Notes: generated from the letters alone by a model not told the origin. Shown: positions 28,604 to 38,071, numbered from the stretch's first letter. The stretch: DNA of 64,000 bases from Aeromicrobium sp. PE09-221 (GCF_002174305.1 NZ_MIJB01000024.1:1-64000), one strand, 5' to 3'. Translations and numbers: made by a program.

Positions 28604-29938
28604 TCAGTGCCAGCGCCCGCCCCAGGAGACGTGCGGGGCGAGTACGGCCGTCGGTGCGGCGAGAACGGGCATCAGGGCGACCCCGTCTCCCTCGGCGTAT
28701 CGCGCCTGGGCATACATCCCCGGCCCCGTCACGAGCAGATAGGACGCTCCATCGGCGATCTCGCCCGCCCCGAGCGCGACGCTCCCGCCCTCGGGGATGT
28801 CCAACGCCTGCTCACCCAACGGACTCATATCGGCGTCGAAGGCCTCGACGGTCGCGTCTCCGGCGCGTCCGGGACTCGCCAGCGTCAGTCGCGTGTCTCC
28901 GACGACCGGGATGACCGCGGCGCGATCCTCGAGGGGGGTGAGACTCGTGCCCAGGGCGAGGTCGTTCTCCCCCTGCCGCCGGCTCGCCGCTGTGACCGGC
29001 CTATCCGCGTTCACCAAGAGCGGAACATCGACGGCCGGGAGCTCGACCCGGGCAACCGTGCCAGGGTCGACCGCGACATCGTCGAGACCCTCCAGCACGT
29101 ACGTGCCGTTGTCGGCGCCGAGGGCCGACACCCGCACGTTGGCGGTCTCCTCGCCCGGATTGGTCAGCAGGAGCGCTCGATCACCTTCGCCGTCCGCCGC
29201 GGCGAGGACCAGCTCGCGAGCCGGCGCCGCCGATGCCGTCATCAGCTCACTGCCCCGGACGTCCGCACTGCCGGCATCGAGGACTTGGGCCGTGGCCTCG
29301 CCCCTCAGACGCTGCACCCGGACGGCCATGGTCGTCTCCGCCGCCGCGAGGTCCGAGGCCACGATGCGCCGGACCTCGCCGGCATCGAGTGTGATGGTGT
29401 CGTCACCGGCGATCGACAAGGCTCCGGACTCCCCCCATGCCGAGAGCCGCACGACCGCCGGGCCGCCGGCGGGATTGACGAGCACGAGCTGCGATTCGTG
29501 TCCGTCGACGGCTCCGAGACCGGTGAACCAGGCGTCATCGGCGCGTGTGGCGCACGGCGCGACCACCAGGCCGTCGCCACTGCCGTCGGCGATGCCGGAG
29601 GTGAAGCCGACCGCCCCCGACGCCGCGCCGGTCTGCGTGACGGCCACCGCCTCGCCCGCGCTGCCGACGGATCTCCAGACCGACGGATCCTCCAGATCGG
29701 TGATCTCCGTGTCATCGGGCAGAGCACGTGCGGAGACGGCGTCGCCGGGCGAGACCTGACCCGCCAGTACGGAGAGTCCATCACCGGACGGACAGGTGTA
29801 GGTGGTGGCCGCGACATCGAGTGCCTCGGGGGATCGTTCGTCGGCATCGCGAGACATCGAGGGCCCCACCGCCGCGACGACGATCACAGCCGCCGCCACG
29901 ACGGGTGCGAGGAAACGGGGCGCGATCTGAACCTTCAC
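28604..29938 (-). CDS. DUF5719 family secreted/envelope protein
   Basis: 444 residues. One N-terminal membrane segment or signal peptide (about residues 9-30, FLAPVVAAAVIVVAAVG) precedes an extracellular, Ala/Gly/Val-rich region predicted to be beta-structured. The family (DUF5719) is typically encoded beside a large glycosyltransferase and a whiB gene in actinobacteria, exactly as here. The start overlaps the glycosyltransferase stop by 4 bp, so they are cotranscribed and translationally coupled. No catalytic motif is recognised; a structural or accessory role in envelope glycan synthesis is an inference. Confidence 0.85.
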   Translation of the reverse strand: MKVQIAPRFLAPVVAAAVIVVAAVGPSMSRDADERSPEALDVAATTYTCPSGDGLSVLAGQVSPGDAVSARALPDDTEITDLEDPSVWRSVGSAGEAVAVTQTGAASGAVGFTSGIADGSGDGLVVAPCATRADDAWFTGLGAVDGHESQLVLVNPAGGPAVVRLSAWGESGALSIAGDDTITLDAGEVRRIVASDLAAAETTMAVRVQRLRGEATAQVLDAGSADVRGSELMTASAAPARELVLAAADGEGDRALLLTNPGEETANVRVSALGADNGTYVLEGLDDVAVDPGTVARVELPAVDVPLLVNADRPVTAASRRQGENDLALGTSLTPLEDRAAVIPVVGDTRLTLASPGRAGDATVEAFDADMSPLGEQALDIPEGGSVALGAGEIADGASYLLVTGPGMYAQARYAEGDGVALMPVLAAPTAVLAPHVSWGGRWH

Positions 29939-32703
29939 AGCTCCTCCTCCTGCTCGACGCGTCCTCGACCCGGGATCGCCCCGATGACCAGTGCTCCCCA
30001 GCCGACGAGCCAGATCCCGACGAGGACCGGACGGGCCGCAGAGGCCTCGGGGACATGAGCATCATCGGAGGGTTCGACCTCGACGGTCCACACACGCGAG
30101 CCCGGCCGGTCGCTGCCAGCGGGGGCGAGTCCGGGCGCGGCACTGATCCGCACGGCGGCATCGGTGCTCGCGTCCGGCAGGTAGATCGCCTCGACACCGG
30201 CGTCGGCCAGCTCCTGGACGGGGCTGGCCGATGGCTCAGCGACGAGGCGGGCGACCACGGCGGCGAAATCGTCGCGGTCCTCCGGCGTAGGCCGGGCGGT
30301 CTCCTGCCCGAGGTGGGGCCCCGGACCGTGGACCACGTCGATCGCGACGCCGTCCTCGATATCGCCCGAGACCACGAGCGTCCTGAGGTCTTGATCGGCC
30401 AGGTAGGCCGGAACGGTCGGCTCGGCTGTCGACACGAGTGGCCCCTCGATACCGCGAACGACCCACCAGGCGCCGACGCCGATCGGGAAGACGAGCGCCA
30501 GGACCGTGAGCCCGACCGCGATCCGGCGGCCCGCGCGGGCCGCTTCACCGGCCGCGAGGAGTGCCGCGGTCCCGAGGCCGGCGATCCAGATCGCGGAGCC
30601 GAGTCCCGACCAGGCCGACGAGCCCGGCGGTCCGGCGACCGCGGGGACGAACATGCCGATCGCGGCGATCACCAGTCCGCTGAGGGCCACGACCCAGCTC
30701 ACGGTCACCTCGTACCGCGACGCCCGGGGCACCAGGGCGAGCACACCGAGCACGAGCACACCGAAGGACAGCCAGGGCAGCGTGGTGCCCGGGCCGCCGC
30801 CGAGGCCCCCGAGGATGTCCAGCGCCGTGGTGTCGACACCGCGCGGGACCCCCGCCTCCCACCACCAGAGCGATGGATGCAGGAATCTCGCCCACCACGA
30901 GGGGCCGGCCACGAGCGCTGCGGCCACGACACCGGCGACGAGCTCGCGCGGGGGGCGCAGGCGAGCGATGATCAACAGTCCCGCGATGGCGACGATCGCG
31001 ACCAGGAAACCGGCCGGGGCGAAGACCGAGATCACGGCGAGCCAGAGCCCGACCTGGGCGGCCCGGGTCCACGACGGAGTCACGAGGGTGTGCGTGACGA
31101 CATTCGCGAGCAGCGGGGCGAGCACGAGCGCCACGACGGTGCCGAGACGTCCCTGCGCGACAGCACCGGTCCCTGCCACCAGCAGGCCGTACGAGACGGC
31201 CCAGATCATGCGAGCGACCCGGTGATCGGTGATGAGCCGACCGAAGCGGTGGGCCGTCATCGCGGCGAGGGGGACCGCGAGCACCAGGATCACCCACGGC
31301 AGCAACCCCGGTGCGAAGGCGAAGGGGAGCCCCACCACGGCCATGACGGGGAGATAGGCCGCCGGCCACGAGCTCCCGGGCAGACCCGCGCCGTCGATCG
31401 TGCGAGCCATCAGGTCGCGCCACCAGTCCCCGACCGTGTCCGGCGACGCGGGCAGCACAGGTGACGCCACGCTTCCCGTCCAGAGGCCACGGGCCGCGAC
31501 GAGCGCGAGCAGGACCAGCACGAGCAGGGTCGTGGCCCAGGGGTAGCGCCGATACCAGCGATCGGTGTCCTCGACGACGATCTCCTCGTCCAGGAGGTCG
31601 AGGGACGACGAGCGGCGGCCGAGTGTCTGCACCGCCTCGGGCCGCACCATCGCCTGGACGCTCTCGACCATGACATCCCAGCCGTGCTGATAGGGCAGCC
31701 AGGCGGACGGGAACAGGTGCCGGATGTCGCGCCGAGCGACCGTGGCGGTCGCGGCTCGGTCGCGGCGCGCACCGCGCATGCGCCGCGGGGCGGCGAAGAC
31801 GGAACGCAGGGCGGCGGCCTCTCCCCGTGCTCCACGGGTGTCCTTGAAGACCAGATCCGCGATCATCCGCAGCAGGGAGCCGATGACGAAGCGCACGGAC
31901 TGCCACCAGAACCGGAAACCGGTCTCATTGGCCAGCACCGTGTACACCGCGGCGCGACGCTGCTCACCGGGCACCGCCCGTCGACGCCGGGTACGCCGGG
32001 CCGACGCCTCGGCGTGGAAGATCACGGCGGCCGGTGCGGTGCGGGTGCGAAGACCGGCACGCGCGACCCGCCAGCCGAAGTCGACATCGTCGAAGAACAG
32101 CGGGAGGGCGGGGTCGAGACCACCGAGGCGTTCCCACACGTCGGCGCGCACCAGCATGCCGGCGGTGTTCACGGCGAGGACGTCACGTGGCCAGTCGTGC
32201 TGGCCGGCATCGGGCTCGCCGGGTTCGAGCCCGGTCTCGAGGCGACCGGTGCCGGTGATCGTGCGGCCCACCTCGAGCAGGCGCTGGAGAGAAGGCCACT
32301 CGCGGATCTTCGGGCCCACGACCGCGATGTCCTCGGCACTCGTCGCCTCGTCGAGCAAGGCGGTGAGGGCCCCGGGGTCGACGATCGCGTCATCGTGCAG
32401 CAGCCAGATCCACTCCGCCGGCCCGCTCGCGTGATCGAGGCCCCGACGGACCGCGTCACCGAAGCCGGTGCCCGCGGGGGCATCGACCACGTGCGCTTCG
32501 CCGAGGGCATCGCGCAGCAGGGTGCCGGAGGCGTCCTCGTGCGGAGCGACATCGACGGCGACCCATTCGGCGGGCAGATGCTTCAGCTGCGCAAGCGATG
32601 CCAGGGTCTGCGGCAGCCAACGCTCACCGCCGCGACTCACCAGAACGGCGACGACGCGCGGTGGCGAACTGCGCCACGCGGGCAGCTGTTCCTCCTCGTC
32701 CAC
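29935..32703 (-). CDS. Large membrane glycosyltransferase, family 2 domain plus polytopic membrane region
   Basis: 922 residues. A GT2-type nucleotide-sugar transferase domain occupies about residues 14-240: VAVLVSRGGERWLPQTLASL at the N-terminus, the HDD metal site at 103-105 (WLLHDDAIVDPG) and FFDDVDFGWRVARAGLR near 215. From about residue 390 on there are a dozen or so hydrophobic segments, ending in an extracellular region before a final membrane segment. Membrane-anchored enzymes of this layout transfer sugars to polyprenyl-linked or cell-wall acceptors. It is operonic with the DUF5719 gene downstream, and whiB lies upstream. The acceptor is unknown. Confidence 0.9.
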   Translation of the reverse strand: MDEEEQLPAWRSSPPRVVAVLVSRGGERWLPQTLASLAQLKHLPAEWVAVDVAPHEDASGTLLRDALGEAHVVDAPAGTGFGDAVRRGLDHASGPAEWIWLLHDDAIVDPGALTALLDEATSAEDIAVVGPKIREWPSLQRLLEVGRTITGTGRLETGLEPGEPDAGQHDWPRDVLAVNTAGMLVRADVWERLGGLDPALPLFFDDVDFGWRVARAGLRTRTAPAAVIFHAEASARRTRRRRAVPGEQRRAAVYTVLANETGFRFWWQSVRFVIGSLLRMIADLVFKDTRGARGEAAALRSVFAAPRRMRGARRDRAATATVARRDIRHLFPSAWLPYQHGWDVMVESVQAMVRPEAVQTLGRRSSSLDLLDEEIVVEDTDRWYRRYPWATTLLVLVLLALVAARGLWTGSVASPVLPASPDTVGDWWRDLMARTIDGAGLPGSSWPAAYLPVMAVVGLPFAFAPGLLPWVILVLAVPLAAMTAHRFGRLITDHRVARMIWAVSYGLLVAGTGAVAQGRLGTVVALVLAPLLANVVTHTLVTPSWTRAAQVGLWLAVISVFAPAGFLVAIVAIAGLLIIARLRPPRELVAGVVAAALVAGPSWWARFLHPSLWWWEAGVPRGVDTTALDILGGLGGGPGTTLPWLSFGVLVLGVLALVPRASRYEVTVSWVVALSGLVIAAIGMFVPAVAGPPGSSAWSGLGSAIWIAGLGTAALLAAGEAARAGRRIAVGLTVLALVFPIGVGAWWVVRGIEGPLVSTAEPTVPAYLADQDLRTLVVSGDIEDGVAIDVVHGPGPHLGQETARPTPEDRDDFAAVVARLVAEPSASPVQELADAGVEAIYLPDASTDAAVRISAAPGLAPAGSDRPGSRVWTVEVEPSDDAHVPEASAARPVLVGIWLVGWGALVIGAIPGRGRVEQEEEL

Positions 32704-32745
32704 TCAGCCGAGGCTAGTGGACGAGGAGAAGAGGCGCGCCGTGGG

Positions 32746-32997
32746 TCAGGCGCGCTTCTTGAGCTTGCGGCGTTCGCGCTCCGAGAGACCGCCCCAGATG
32801 CCGAAGCGCTCGTCATGAGCGAGCGCATACTCCAAGCACTCGTCCCGGACCTCGCACGTCGTGCAGACGCGCTTCGCCTCGCGAGTGGAGCCGCCCTTCT
32901 CAGGGAAGAACGACTCTGGGTCGGTCTGGGCACACAGGGCACGCTCCTGCCAGGCCAGCTCTGGATCGCTGGGCGGTGGCCAAACCTCTAATGACAT
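32746..32997 (-). CDS. WhiB-family iron-sulfur transcription factor (WhiB2/WhmD-like)
   Basis: 83 residues. Four cysteines (22, 45, 48 and 54) in the CxxC plus flanking arrangement bind a [4Fe-4S] cluster. The GIWGG turn at about 67-71 and the basic tail RERRKLKKRA bind DNA. The N-terminus MSLEVWPPPSDPELAWQERA resembles the WhiB2/WhmD group, linked to septation and development. WhiB proteins act by binding the primary sigma factor. A promoter with TTGACG and TGTAAT sits so that transcription would begin at or near the ATG. It is divergent from the TIGR03089 gene. Confidence 0.95.
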   Translation of the reverse strand: MSLEVWPPPSDPELAWQERALCAQTDPESFFPEKGGSTREAKRVCTTCEVRDECLEYALAHDERFGIWGGLSERERRKLKKRA

Positions 32998-33004
32998 ACC
33001 TGAA

Positions 33005-33033
33005 ATTACAACGGTGCGCATGCCAAACGTCAA
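33005..33033 (-). promoter_or_regulatory. Promoter of whiB, probably leaderless
   Basis: Minus strand TTGACG (33028-33033), a 17-bp spacer and TGTAAT (33005-33010). Only 7 nt separate the -10 from the ATG at 32997, so the mRNA is probably leaderless. Confidence 0.55.
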
Positions 33034-33093
33034 GCTGAAAAGCAATCCTGGGGATATCTTCGGCGTGTCGTCCACAGGTTGTACGGTCGAGGG

Positions 33094-33750
33094 GTGCCCT
33101 CGACCCTGTCCTCGCTCGCCCCCGTCAGCCCGCAACCGCTCGTCACTTTCTACGACCTCGCCACCGGCGAACGGGTCGAGCTGAGCGGCATCACGCTCGG
33201 CAACTGGGTTGCCAAGGCGACCAACTACCTCACCGAGGACCTCGAGATCGAGTCCGGTGCCCGGGTGCGGATCGGGTTGCCGCCGCATTGGCTGCGGCCG
33301 GTCTGGGTGCTGGCGACCTGGACCGCCGGGGCCGTCGTGGCCGACAGCGAGGCCGAGGTCGCGGTCGTCGGCCCCGACCTGGATGCCGACGAGCCCATCC
33401 GTCTCGCCGCCTCGCTACGCCCGTTGGGTGCCCGTTTCGCCGAGCCTCCCGAGGGATTCACCGATATCGCCGCAGTCGTGCCCCCGCAGCCCGACGTGTT
33501 GCTGACCATCGACTCCCCCGGTCCCGATGATGTCGCCATCGATCTCGGCGGGGCCGAGCGGTCGCACGCGGAGGTCCTCGCAGTCGCGGCTGATGATCGT
33601 CGTCTGCTGTTGGGCGACCCCGAGCTGGCCGAGGAGATCGATGCCCTCGTCGCCGCCTGCCGTGGAACCGGCTCCCTCGTGATCACCGTCGGCGGGACCG
33701 ATGACGACCGCGCCCGGATCGCCGCGCAGGAGCACGCCGAGCGTCCCTGA
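33094..33750 (+). CDS. TIGR03089 family protein
   Basis: 218 residues from GTG 33094. The family is actinobacterial, of unknown function, and resembles a truncated AMP-binding enzyme N-terminal domain: VTFYDLATGERVELSGITLG resembles the start of acyl-CoA ligases. No ATP-binding P-loop or lid domain is present, so catalysis as a ligase is unlikely. TACGGT lies 6 nt before this GTG, which favours it over the in-frame TTG at 33079. It is divergent from whiB and convergent with the LCP gene. Confidence 0.85.
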   Translation: MPSTLSSLAPVSPQPLVTFYDLATGERVELSGITLGNWVAKATNYLTEDLEIESGARVRIGLPPHWLRPVWVLATWTAGAVVADSEAEVAVVGPDLDADEPIRLAASLRPLGARFAEPPEGFTDIAAVVPPQPDVLLTIDSPGPDDVAIDLGGAERSHAEVLAVAADDRRLLLGDPELAEEIDALVAACRGTGSLVITVGGTDDDRARIAAQEHAERP

Positions 33751-33799
33751 TCGCGTCTCCGCGTGGCGGTGCGCGGAAGACCCGCCCGCCCCGCACCAT

Positions 33800-33905
33800 C
33801 GCGGTGAGCCACCAACCACCGTCGCTGAGCACCCGTGCGCGGTTCCCGGGCTGAGGTCGGGGACAACTCACCGCCCGATGGACGAGTGCGGGATGGCTCA
33901 CCGTC
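33800..33905. repeat. Intergenic repeat family A, three divergent copies
   Basis: CGCGGTGAGCCACCAACC at 33800-33817 (plus), GGCGGTGAGTTGTCCCCG at 33858-33875 (minus) and GACGGTGAGCCATCCCGC at 33888-33905 (minus). The GCGGTGAG head is kept while the tail has drifted. It lies in the convergent gap between the TIGR03089 and LCP genes. Confidence 0.65.
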
Positions 33906-33922
33906 CGGCCGGGGACCCGAGA

Positions 33923-35401
33923 TCAGCAGGCGGCGGCGAGATCGTCGGTGATATTGGCGTCCGGGGTCGGCTCGGTCTCGCCGGGCTCGGTCGGCTCCGG
34001 CTGAGCCGGCTCGGAGGTCTCCTCGGCGGGATCGGGGCCCGCGGGCGCGACACCCTCGATGAGCGCCTGGATATCAGCGTGGATCTGGGCGAAATCGGGA
34101 TTGGCCGTGTTGTACTCCGGCGGTACCACCGACAAGGTGGCGATCTGGGTCCCGCGCGCCTTGAGCGCCAGATCGGCGAAGGCGGCGAGCTCTGATCCCG
34201 GCAGATCCGTGGCCAGCATCTGAGCGCTCGAATCGGCGATCTTGCCGGCATTCAGCAGTACCGTCTGCGGACTGAGCTGGTCGAGCATCGAGACCATCAG
34301 GCACTTCTGCCGCGCCATCCGGTCGAAGTCATCGCTCTGGATCCGGCTGCGAGCGAACCAGAGCGCCTCATTGCCGTCGAGCTTCCGTCGTCCCGCGGGG
34401 AGGTACTCGTCGCGTCTACGGTCGGTCTCGCCGAACATCGCGATCGGTGTGGGGACGTCCACCGTGACCCCGCCCACGGCGTCGACGAGGGACGCGAACC
34501 CCTCCATGTTGATGAGCACGTAGTAGTTGATCGTCAGACCGGTGGCGCCCTCGACCGCGTCGATCGTGGCGTCCAACCCGGGGTCCGCGCTGTCCGGGTA
34601 CAGATCCGAGCGATCCTCCCCCGCCGTGTGCACCGCGTTGAGGAGACACTCCTCGCCGCAGTTGAAGCCGTAGGGGTAGACCTCCCGCATCGGCGAGTCC
34701 TCGGGGAAGGGAACGTTCTGCAGATTGCGCGGCAGCGAGATCATCACGGTGTCGCCCGTCGAGGCGTCGATGCTGACCACGTTCAGGGAGTCCGGGCGCA
34801 GCCCCTCCCTGCCGTCCCCGGAGTCCGCGCCCAGGAGCAGGATATTGTACCTGCCCTCCAGCGGTGGTGTCGTCGCGGTGGCGTCGAAGACCTGCGTCAC
34901 GACCTGTCGAGAGGCCGAGACCGTGTTCCAACCGACCGTCACGATGCCGCTCGCGAGGGCGATCACCACCATGTTGACAACGCTGACGACCGCCATCCGC
35001 CGGAGATCGAGGCCGGGCAGCACCGCCAGACGCCATGCGTCGATGAAGAGCGCCAACCAGCCGATCGTGACGATCGCGAGACCGAAGCGGGCGATGTCGA
35101 GGGTCGCCGGGTCGGTCACCCATCCGATCAGGGTCTCGCGCTCGGGACGGACCACGAGCACGGCCACCAGGAAGCCGATGACGGCCAGCGCCCACAACCC
35201 CATCACGACCTGCCCGAGACGCCTCGCACCGGCGAGGAACTGCGCGCTGCCGGGCCAGATGATCGTGGCTGCCATCAGCGAGAGGGCACGGCGCAGGGCA
35301 CGATCCGGTGACATCCGGCGTCGGCCGGGGCGCACGTCCTGCGATTCCAGGGCAGCGCTCCTCTCGGACGGTTCCGGGTCGTCGCCCAGTGTGCCAGTCA
35401 C
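33923..35401 (-). CDS. LytR-CpsA-Psr (LCP) family protein with N-terminal membrane domain
   Basis: 492 residues. Four hydrophobic segments (about residues 40-165, including QVVMGLWALAVIGFLVAVLV) precede the extracellular LCP domain, which starts with RYNILLLGADSGDGREGLR and contains MISLPRNLQNVPFP and LDGNEALWFARSRIQSDDFD. LCP enzymes transfer polyprenyl-linked glycopolymers to peptidoglycan; the Asp and Arg residues in these motifs bind pyrophosphate. The C-terminus is a Pro/Glu-rich tail ending in Cys. It is a close paralog of the next gene upstream, 37 bp away, implying a tandem duplication and a shared operon. Confidence 0.93.
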   Translation of the reverse strand: MTGTLGDDPEPSERSAALESQDVRPGRRRMSPDRALRRALSLMAATIIWPGSAQFLAGARRLGQVVMGLWALAVIGFLVAVLVVRPERETLIGWVTDPATLDIARFGLAIVTIGWLALFIDAWRLAVLPGLDLRRMAVVSVVNMVVIALASGIVTVGWNTVSASRQVVTQVFDATATTPPLEGRYNILLLGADSGDGREGLRPDSLNVVSIDASTGDTVMISLPRNLQNVPFPEDSPMREVYPYGFNCGEECLLNAVHTAGEDRSDLYPDSADPGLDATIDAVEGATGLTINYYVLINMEGFASLVDAVGGVTVDVPTPIAMFGETDRRRDEYLPAGRRKLDGNEALWFARSRIQSDDFDRMARQKCLMVSMLDQLSPQTVLLNAGKIADSSAQMLATDLPGSELAAFADLALKARGTQIATLSVVPPEYNTANPDFAQIHADIQALIEGVAPAGPDPAEETSEPAQPEPTEPGETEPTPDANITDDLAAAC

Positions 35402-35438
35402 CGATCAACCGCCCCGGTGGCGGTGCCCTCGAACCCCA

Positions 35439-36872
35439 TCAGCACGTCTGGTCGAGGTCCTCGGTCTGATTGGCCTTGCGCGGATCCAAGGTCTCGGGAT
35501 CCGGGTCAGCCATCGACAGGGACGACGACACCATGAGCGAGGTGGCCTCCGGCCGCCCCTCGGCGACCGCGATGGCATCCTCGACCATCCGGCGCACCTT
35601 CGGATAGTCCGGATCTCCGGTGTTGATCTCAGGCGGCACGAGGGAGACCGAGGAGATCGGCTCACTCCGGGTCTTGAGCACCAGATCCATGAAGATGTTG
35701 AGGTCCTGGCGCGGGATGTCGGTCTCCAGCATGGCCTCGCCGGAGTCGGCAATCTTCTGCATGTTCATGACGACCGTCTGCGGACTGAGCTGCTGTGCCA
35801 TCGCGTTCATGACGCATTTCTGTCGGCCCATACGCGACCAATCGTCGTTGAGCACCCGGCTCCGGGCGTACCAGAGGGCCTCGTAGCCGTTGAGCTTCTG
35901 CTCCCCCGCCTCGATGTAGCCGCTGATCGGACTGCCGATGCCGTCGATCGCGGTGCGCTCGCGCACGTTCATCGTCACACCGCCCACCGCATCGACGAGC
36001 CCCTCGAAGCCGTGCATGTTGATGAGGGCGTAGTAGTTGAGCTTCAGGCCGGTGATCTCCTCGACGGCCCCCATCGTCGCGCCGATGCCCGGTGAGGACG
36101 AGTCGAACATGTCGGCATGATCCTCGGCCCAGGTGTTGACCCCGTTGAGATAGCAGTCGTCACAGTCGAAGCCGTTCGGGAACTCCTTCCCCATCACCGA
36201 GTCCTTCGGGAAGGGCACGTTCTCCAGATTGCGCGGCAGGCCGATGATGACGGCCCTTCCGGTGTCGGCATCCACACTCACGACATTGATCGAGTCCGGC
36301 CGCATGCCCGTCCGGTCGTCATCGGCATCCGATCCCAGCAGGAGGATGTTGTACCGGCCCTCGTGGGGATCGACGGAACTGGTGGAGGCGAAGACCGCGC
36401 CGGCGAATCCGTCCACGACCGAGACGGTGTGCGCGGCGAAGAACATGACCCCCGCGACCAGGAAGCAGAGCGCGCCGTTGACGCCCGCGGAAATGGCCCG
36501 GTGGCCGCGACGCAGCTCCCGCGGGCGTCCCAGTCGCCAGGCATCGACGATGAGAGCGGCCCACGCGACAGCACCCACGATGAGCAGCCAGCGTCCCAAG
36601 CCCAGGATCAGGCCGTTGGTGGCGAACTCGAAGAGCATCGAACGCGAGCTGAGGGCGATGAGAGCGAGGAGGGCCACGAGGACGAGGACTCCGAGCCAGA
36701 TCCGCACGGCGATCCGGCCGACGGCGCGATTGCCGTGCACCAGCTGGGCCGATCCGGGCATCACGACCGACATGGCCGCGAGGGTCAGGGAGCGTCGGAA
36801 ACGGATACGGGAGGTGGCGGCCTCGGGGTCGCGGTAGCTCCCGCCCATGACGCTGGAGGGCACGTTCGACAT
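35439..36872 (-). CDS. LytR-CpsA-Psr (LCP) family protein, paralog of the adjacent gene
   Basis: 477 residues with the same layout as its downstream neighbour: four membrane segments (about 28-165), then an LCP domain beginning RYNILLLGSDADDDRTGMR, with IIGLPRNLENVPFPKDS and LNGYEALWYARSRVLNDDW. It also ends in Cys. ATG 36872 gives MSNVPSSVMGGSYRDP; a longer open frame would run through the divergent promoter region. Probable function is attachment of a wall glycopolymer to peptidoglycan. It is divergent from a third LCP gene. Confidence 0.93.
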   Translation of the reverse strand: MSNVPSSVMGGSYRDPEAATSRIRFRRSLTLAAMSVVMPGSAQLVHGNRAVGRIAVRIWLGVLVLVALLALIALSSRSMLFEFATNGLILGLGRWLLIVGAVAWAALIVDAWRLGRPRELRRGHRAISAGVNGALCFLVAGVMFFAAHTVSVVDGFAGAVFASTSSVDPHEGRYNILLLGSDADDDRTGMRPDSINVVSVDADTGRAVIIGLPRNLENVPFPKDSVMGKEFPNGFDCDDCYLNGVNTWAEDHADMFDSSSPGIGATMGAVEEITGLKLNYYALINMHGFEGLVDAVGGVTMNVRERTAIDGIGSPISGYIEAGEQKLNGYEALWYARSRVLNDDWSRMGRQKCVMNAMAQQLSPQTVVMNMQKIADSGEAMLETDIPRQDLNIFMDLVLKTRSEPISSVSLVPPEINTGDPDYPKVRRMVEDAIAVAEGRPEATSLMVSSSLSMADPDPETLDPRKANQTEDLDQTC

Positions 36873-36991
36873 CGTCGTCCTTACGGTGGGGAAGGGTCCG
36901 TAGGTCCCGCCCAGTATCGAGGCCGGAACCGGGCGAGGCCACGAGACGCGCCGAGCACAGCAGTGTTTTTCTCCCTCGATGCCGGCTCGGC

Positions 36992-36997
36992 TATTTT
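36992..36997 (+). promoter_or_regulatory. -10-like hexamer for leaderless LCP transcript
   Basis: TATTTT lies 6 nt before the ATG at 37004 in a locally AT-rich stretch, with no Shine-Dalgarno sequence. A leaderless mRNA is inferred. Confidence 0.35.
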
Positions 36998-37003
36998 CGA
37001 CCC

Positions 37004-38071
37004 ATGTCCTCCGACGGCCGTTCCGGCGATTACGACTGGCTCTATGAGGACGATCGCCGACGGTCGTCCTCGCCCGAGCCTGCTCCTCGCGGAGGCGATG
37101 ATCTCCCACCCCCGCAGCTGCCGCCGCCGGGGTCGGGAAGCGGCTCGGCAGGAGGTCCGCGCAAGAAGCGGGGAAAGCTCCGCTATCTGTGGCTGTTGTT
37201 GGTGCTCTGGCTCGCCTTCCTGGTCGCTGTGCCCTTCATCGCCTGGGCCCAGGTCACCAAGGTCCCGGCAACCCCCGATGGGGACCGCCCGGACGGTCAG
37301 CGCGGGTCGAACTATGTGATCGTCGGATCGGATGCCCGACCGGGCGAGGAGGGCCGCGGACGCACCGACTCGATCATGGTGCTCCACACGGGTCGTGGAC
37401 CCACGGTGCTGACGTCGTTCCCGCGCGACTCGATCGTCGACATCCCCGGGCACGGGAGCACCAAGATCAACGCTGCCTATGCCTTCGGCGGCGCTCCCCT
37501 GCTGGTGCAGACGATCGAGCAGAACACCGGCCTGCAGATCGACGGCTTCGTCGAGATCGGCTTCGAAGGCCTGGTCGACGTGGTGGATTCCCTGGGCGGG
37601 ATCGAGCTCTGCCCGGAGAACGCTCTGCAGGACGAGGACTCCGGGCTCGACATCGAGGCAGGCTGCCAGACGGTCGACGGCGAGACCGCCCTCGCCTACT
37701 CACGCAATCGCAAGGCCTACGCCGCCGGCGACATCGCGCGCGGGGAGGCTCAGCGCGAGGTGATCGGCGCGATCGGCGCCAAGGCTCGCTCGCCGTGGAC
37801 CGTCCTCAACCCGCTGCGCTACTACGGCGCGGCGGTCGACACCGGCAGCTCGCTCGCTGTCGGCGATGATGTCTCGCTCTTCTCCTTCGTACGCTTCGCA
37901 TGGGCACTGTCCGGGGCGATGGGTGGCAGCGGCCTCAACTGCACGGTCCCGATCGCGGACATGCAGGTGAACTGGGACAGCACCCGCGCCCCCGCCTTCT
38001 TCGACCACCTGATCAACGACACCAGCGCAGACCTCGGCGAGCTCTGCACGCCCACCGGCCTGCCCGACTGA
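37004..38071 (+). CDS. LytR-CpsA-Psr (LCP) family protein, single-membrane-segment type
   Basis: 355 residues. A Pro/Gly/Ser-rich cytoplasmic N-terminus (about 1-58) leads to one membrane segment (about 60-82, YLWLLLVLWLAFLVAVPFI) and an extracellular LCP domain: NYVIVGSDARPGEEGRGRTD, FPRDSIVDIPGHGSTKIN and TALAYSRNRKAYAAGDIARG. This is the classical LCP topology, unlike the two divergent paralogs with four segments. Same general role in linking glycopolymers to the wall. Confidence 0.94.
   Translation: MSSDGRSGDYDWLYEDDRRRSSSPEPAPRGGDDLPPPQLPPPGSGSGSAGGPRKKRGKLRYLWLLLVLWLAFLVAVPFIAWAQVTKVPATPDGDRPDGQRGSNYVIVGSDARPGEEGRGRTDSIMVLHTGRGPTVLTSFPRDSIVDIPGHGSTKINAAYAFGGAPLLVQTIEQNTGLQIDGFVEIGFEGLVDVVDSLGGIELCPENALQDEDSGLDIEAGCQTVDGETALAYSRNRKAYAAGDIARGEAQREVIGAIGAKARSPWTVLNPLRYYGAAVDTGSSLAVGDDVSLFSFVRFAWALSGAMGGSGLNCTVPIADMQVNWDSTRAPAFFDHLINDTSADLGELCTPTGLPD

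Noticed and set aside
29728-31464. 578-codon plus-strand open frame opposite the glycosyltransferase
   Set aside because: No domain resemblance; antisense shadow of the GT2 gene.
34725-36095. 456-codon plus-strand open frame opposite the LCP genes
   Set aside because: Spans two minus-strand genes with clear LCP motifs; no coding signature of its own.
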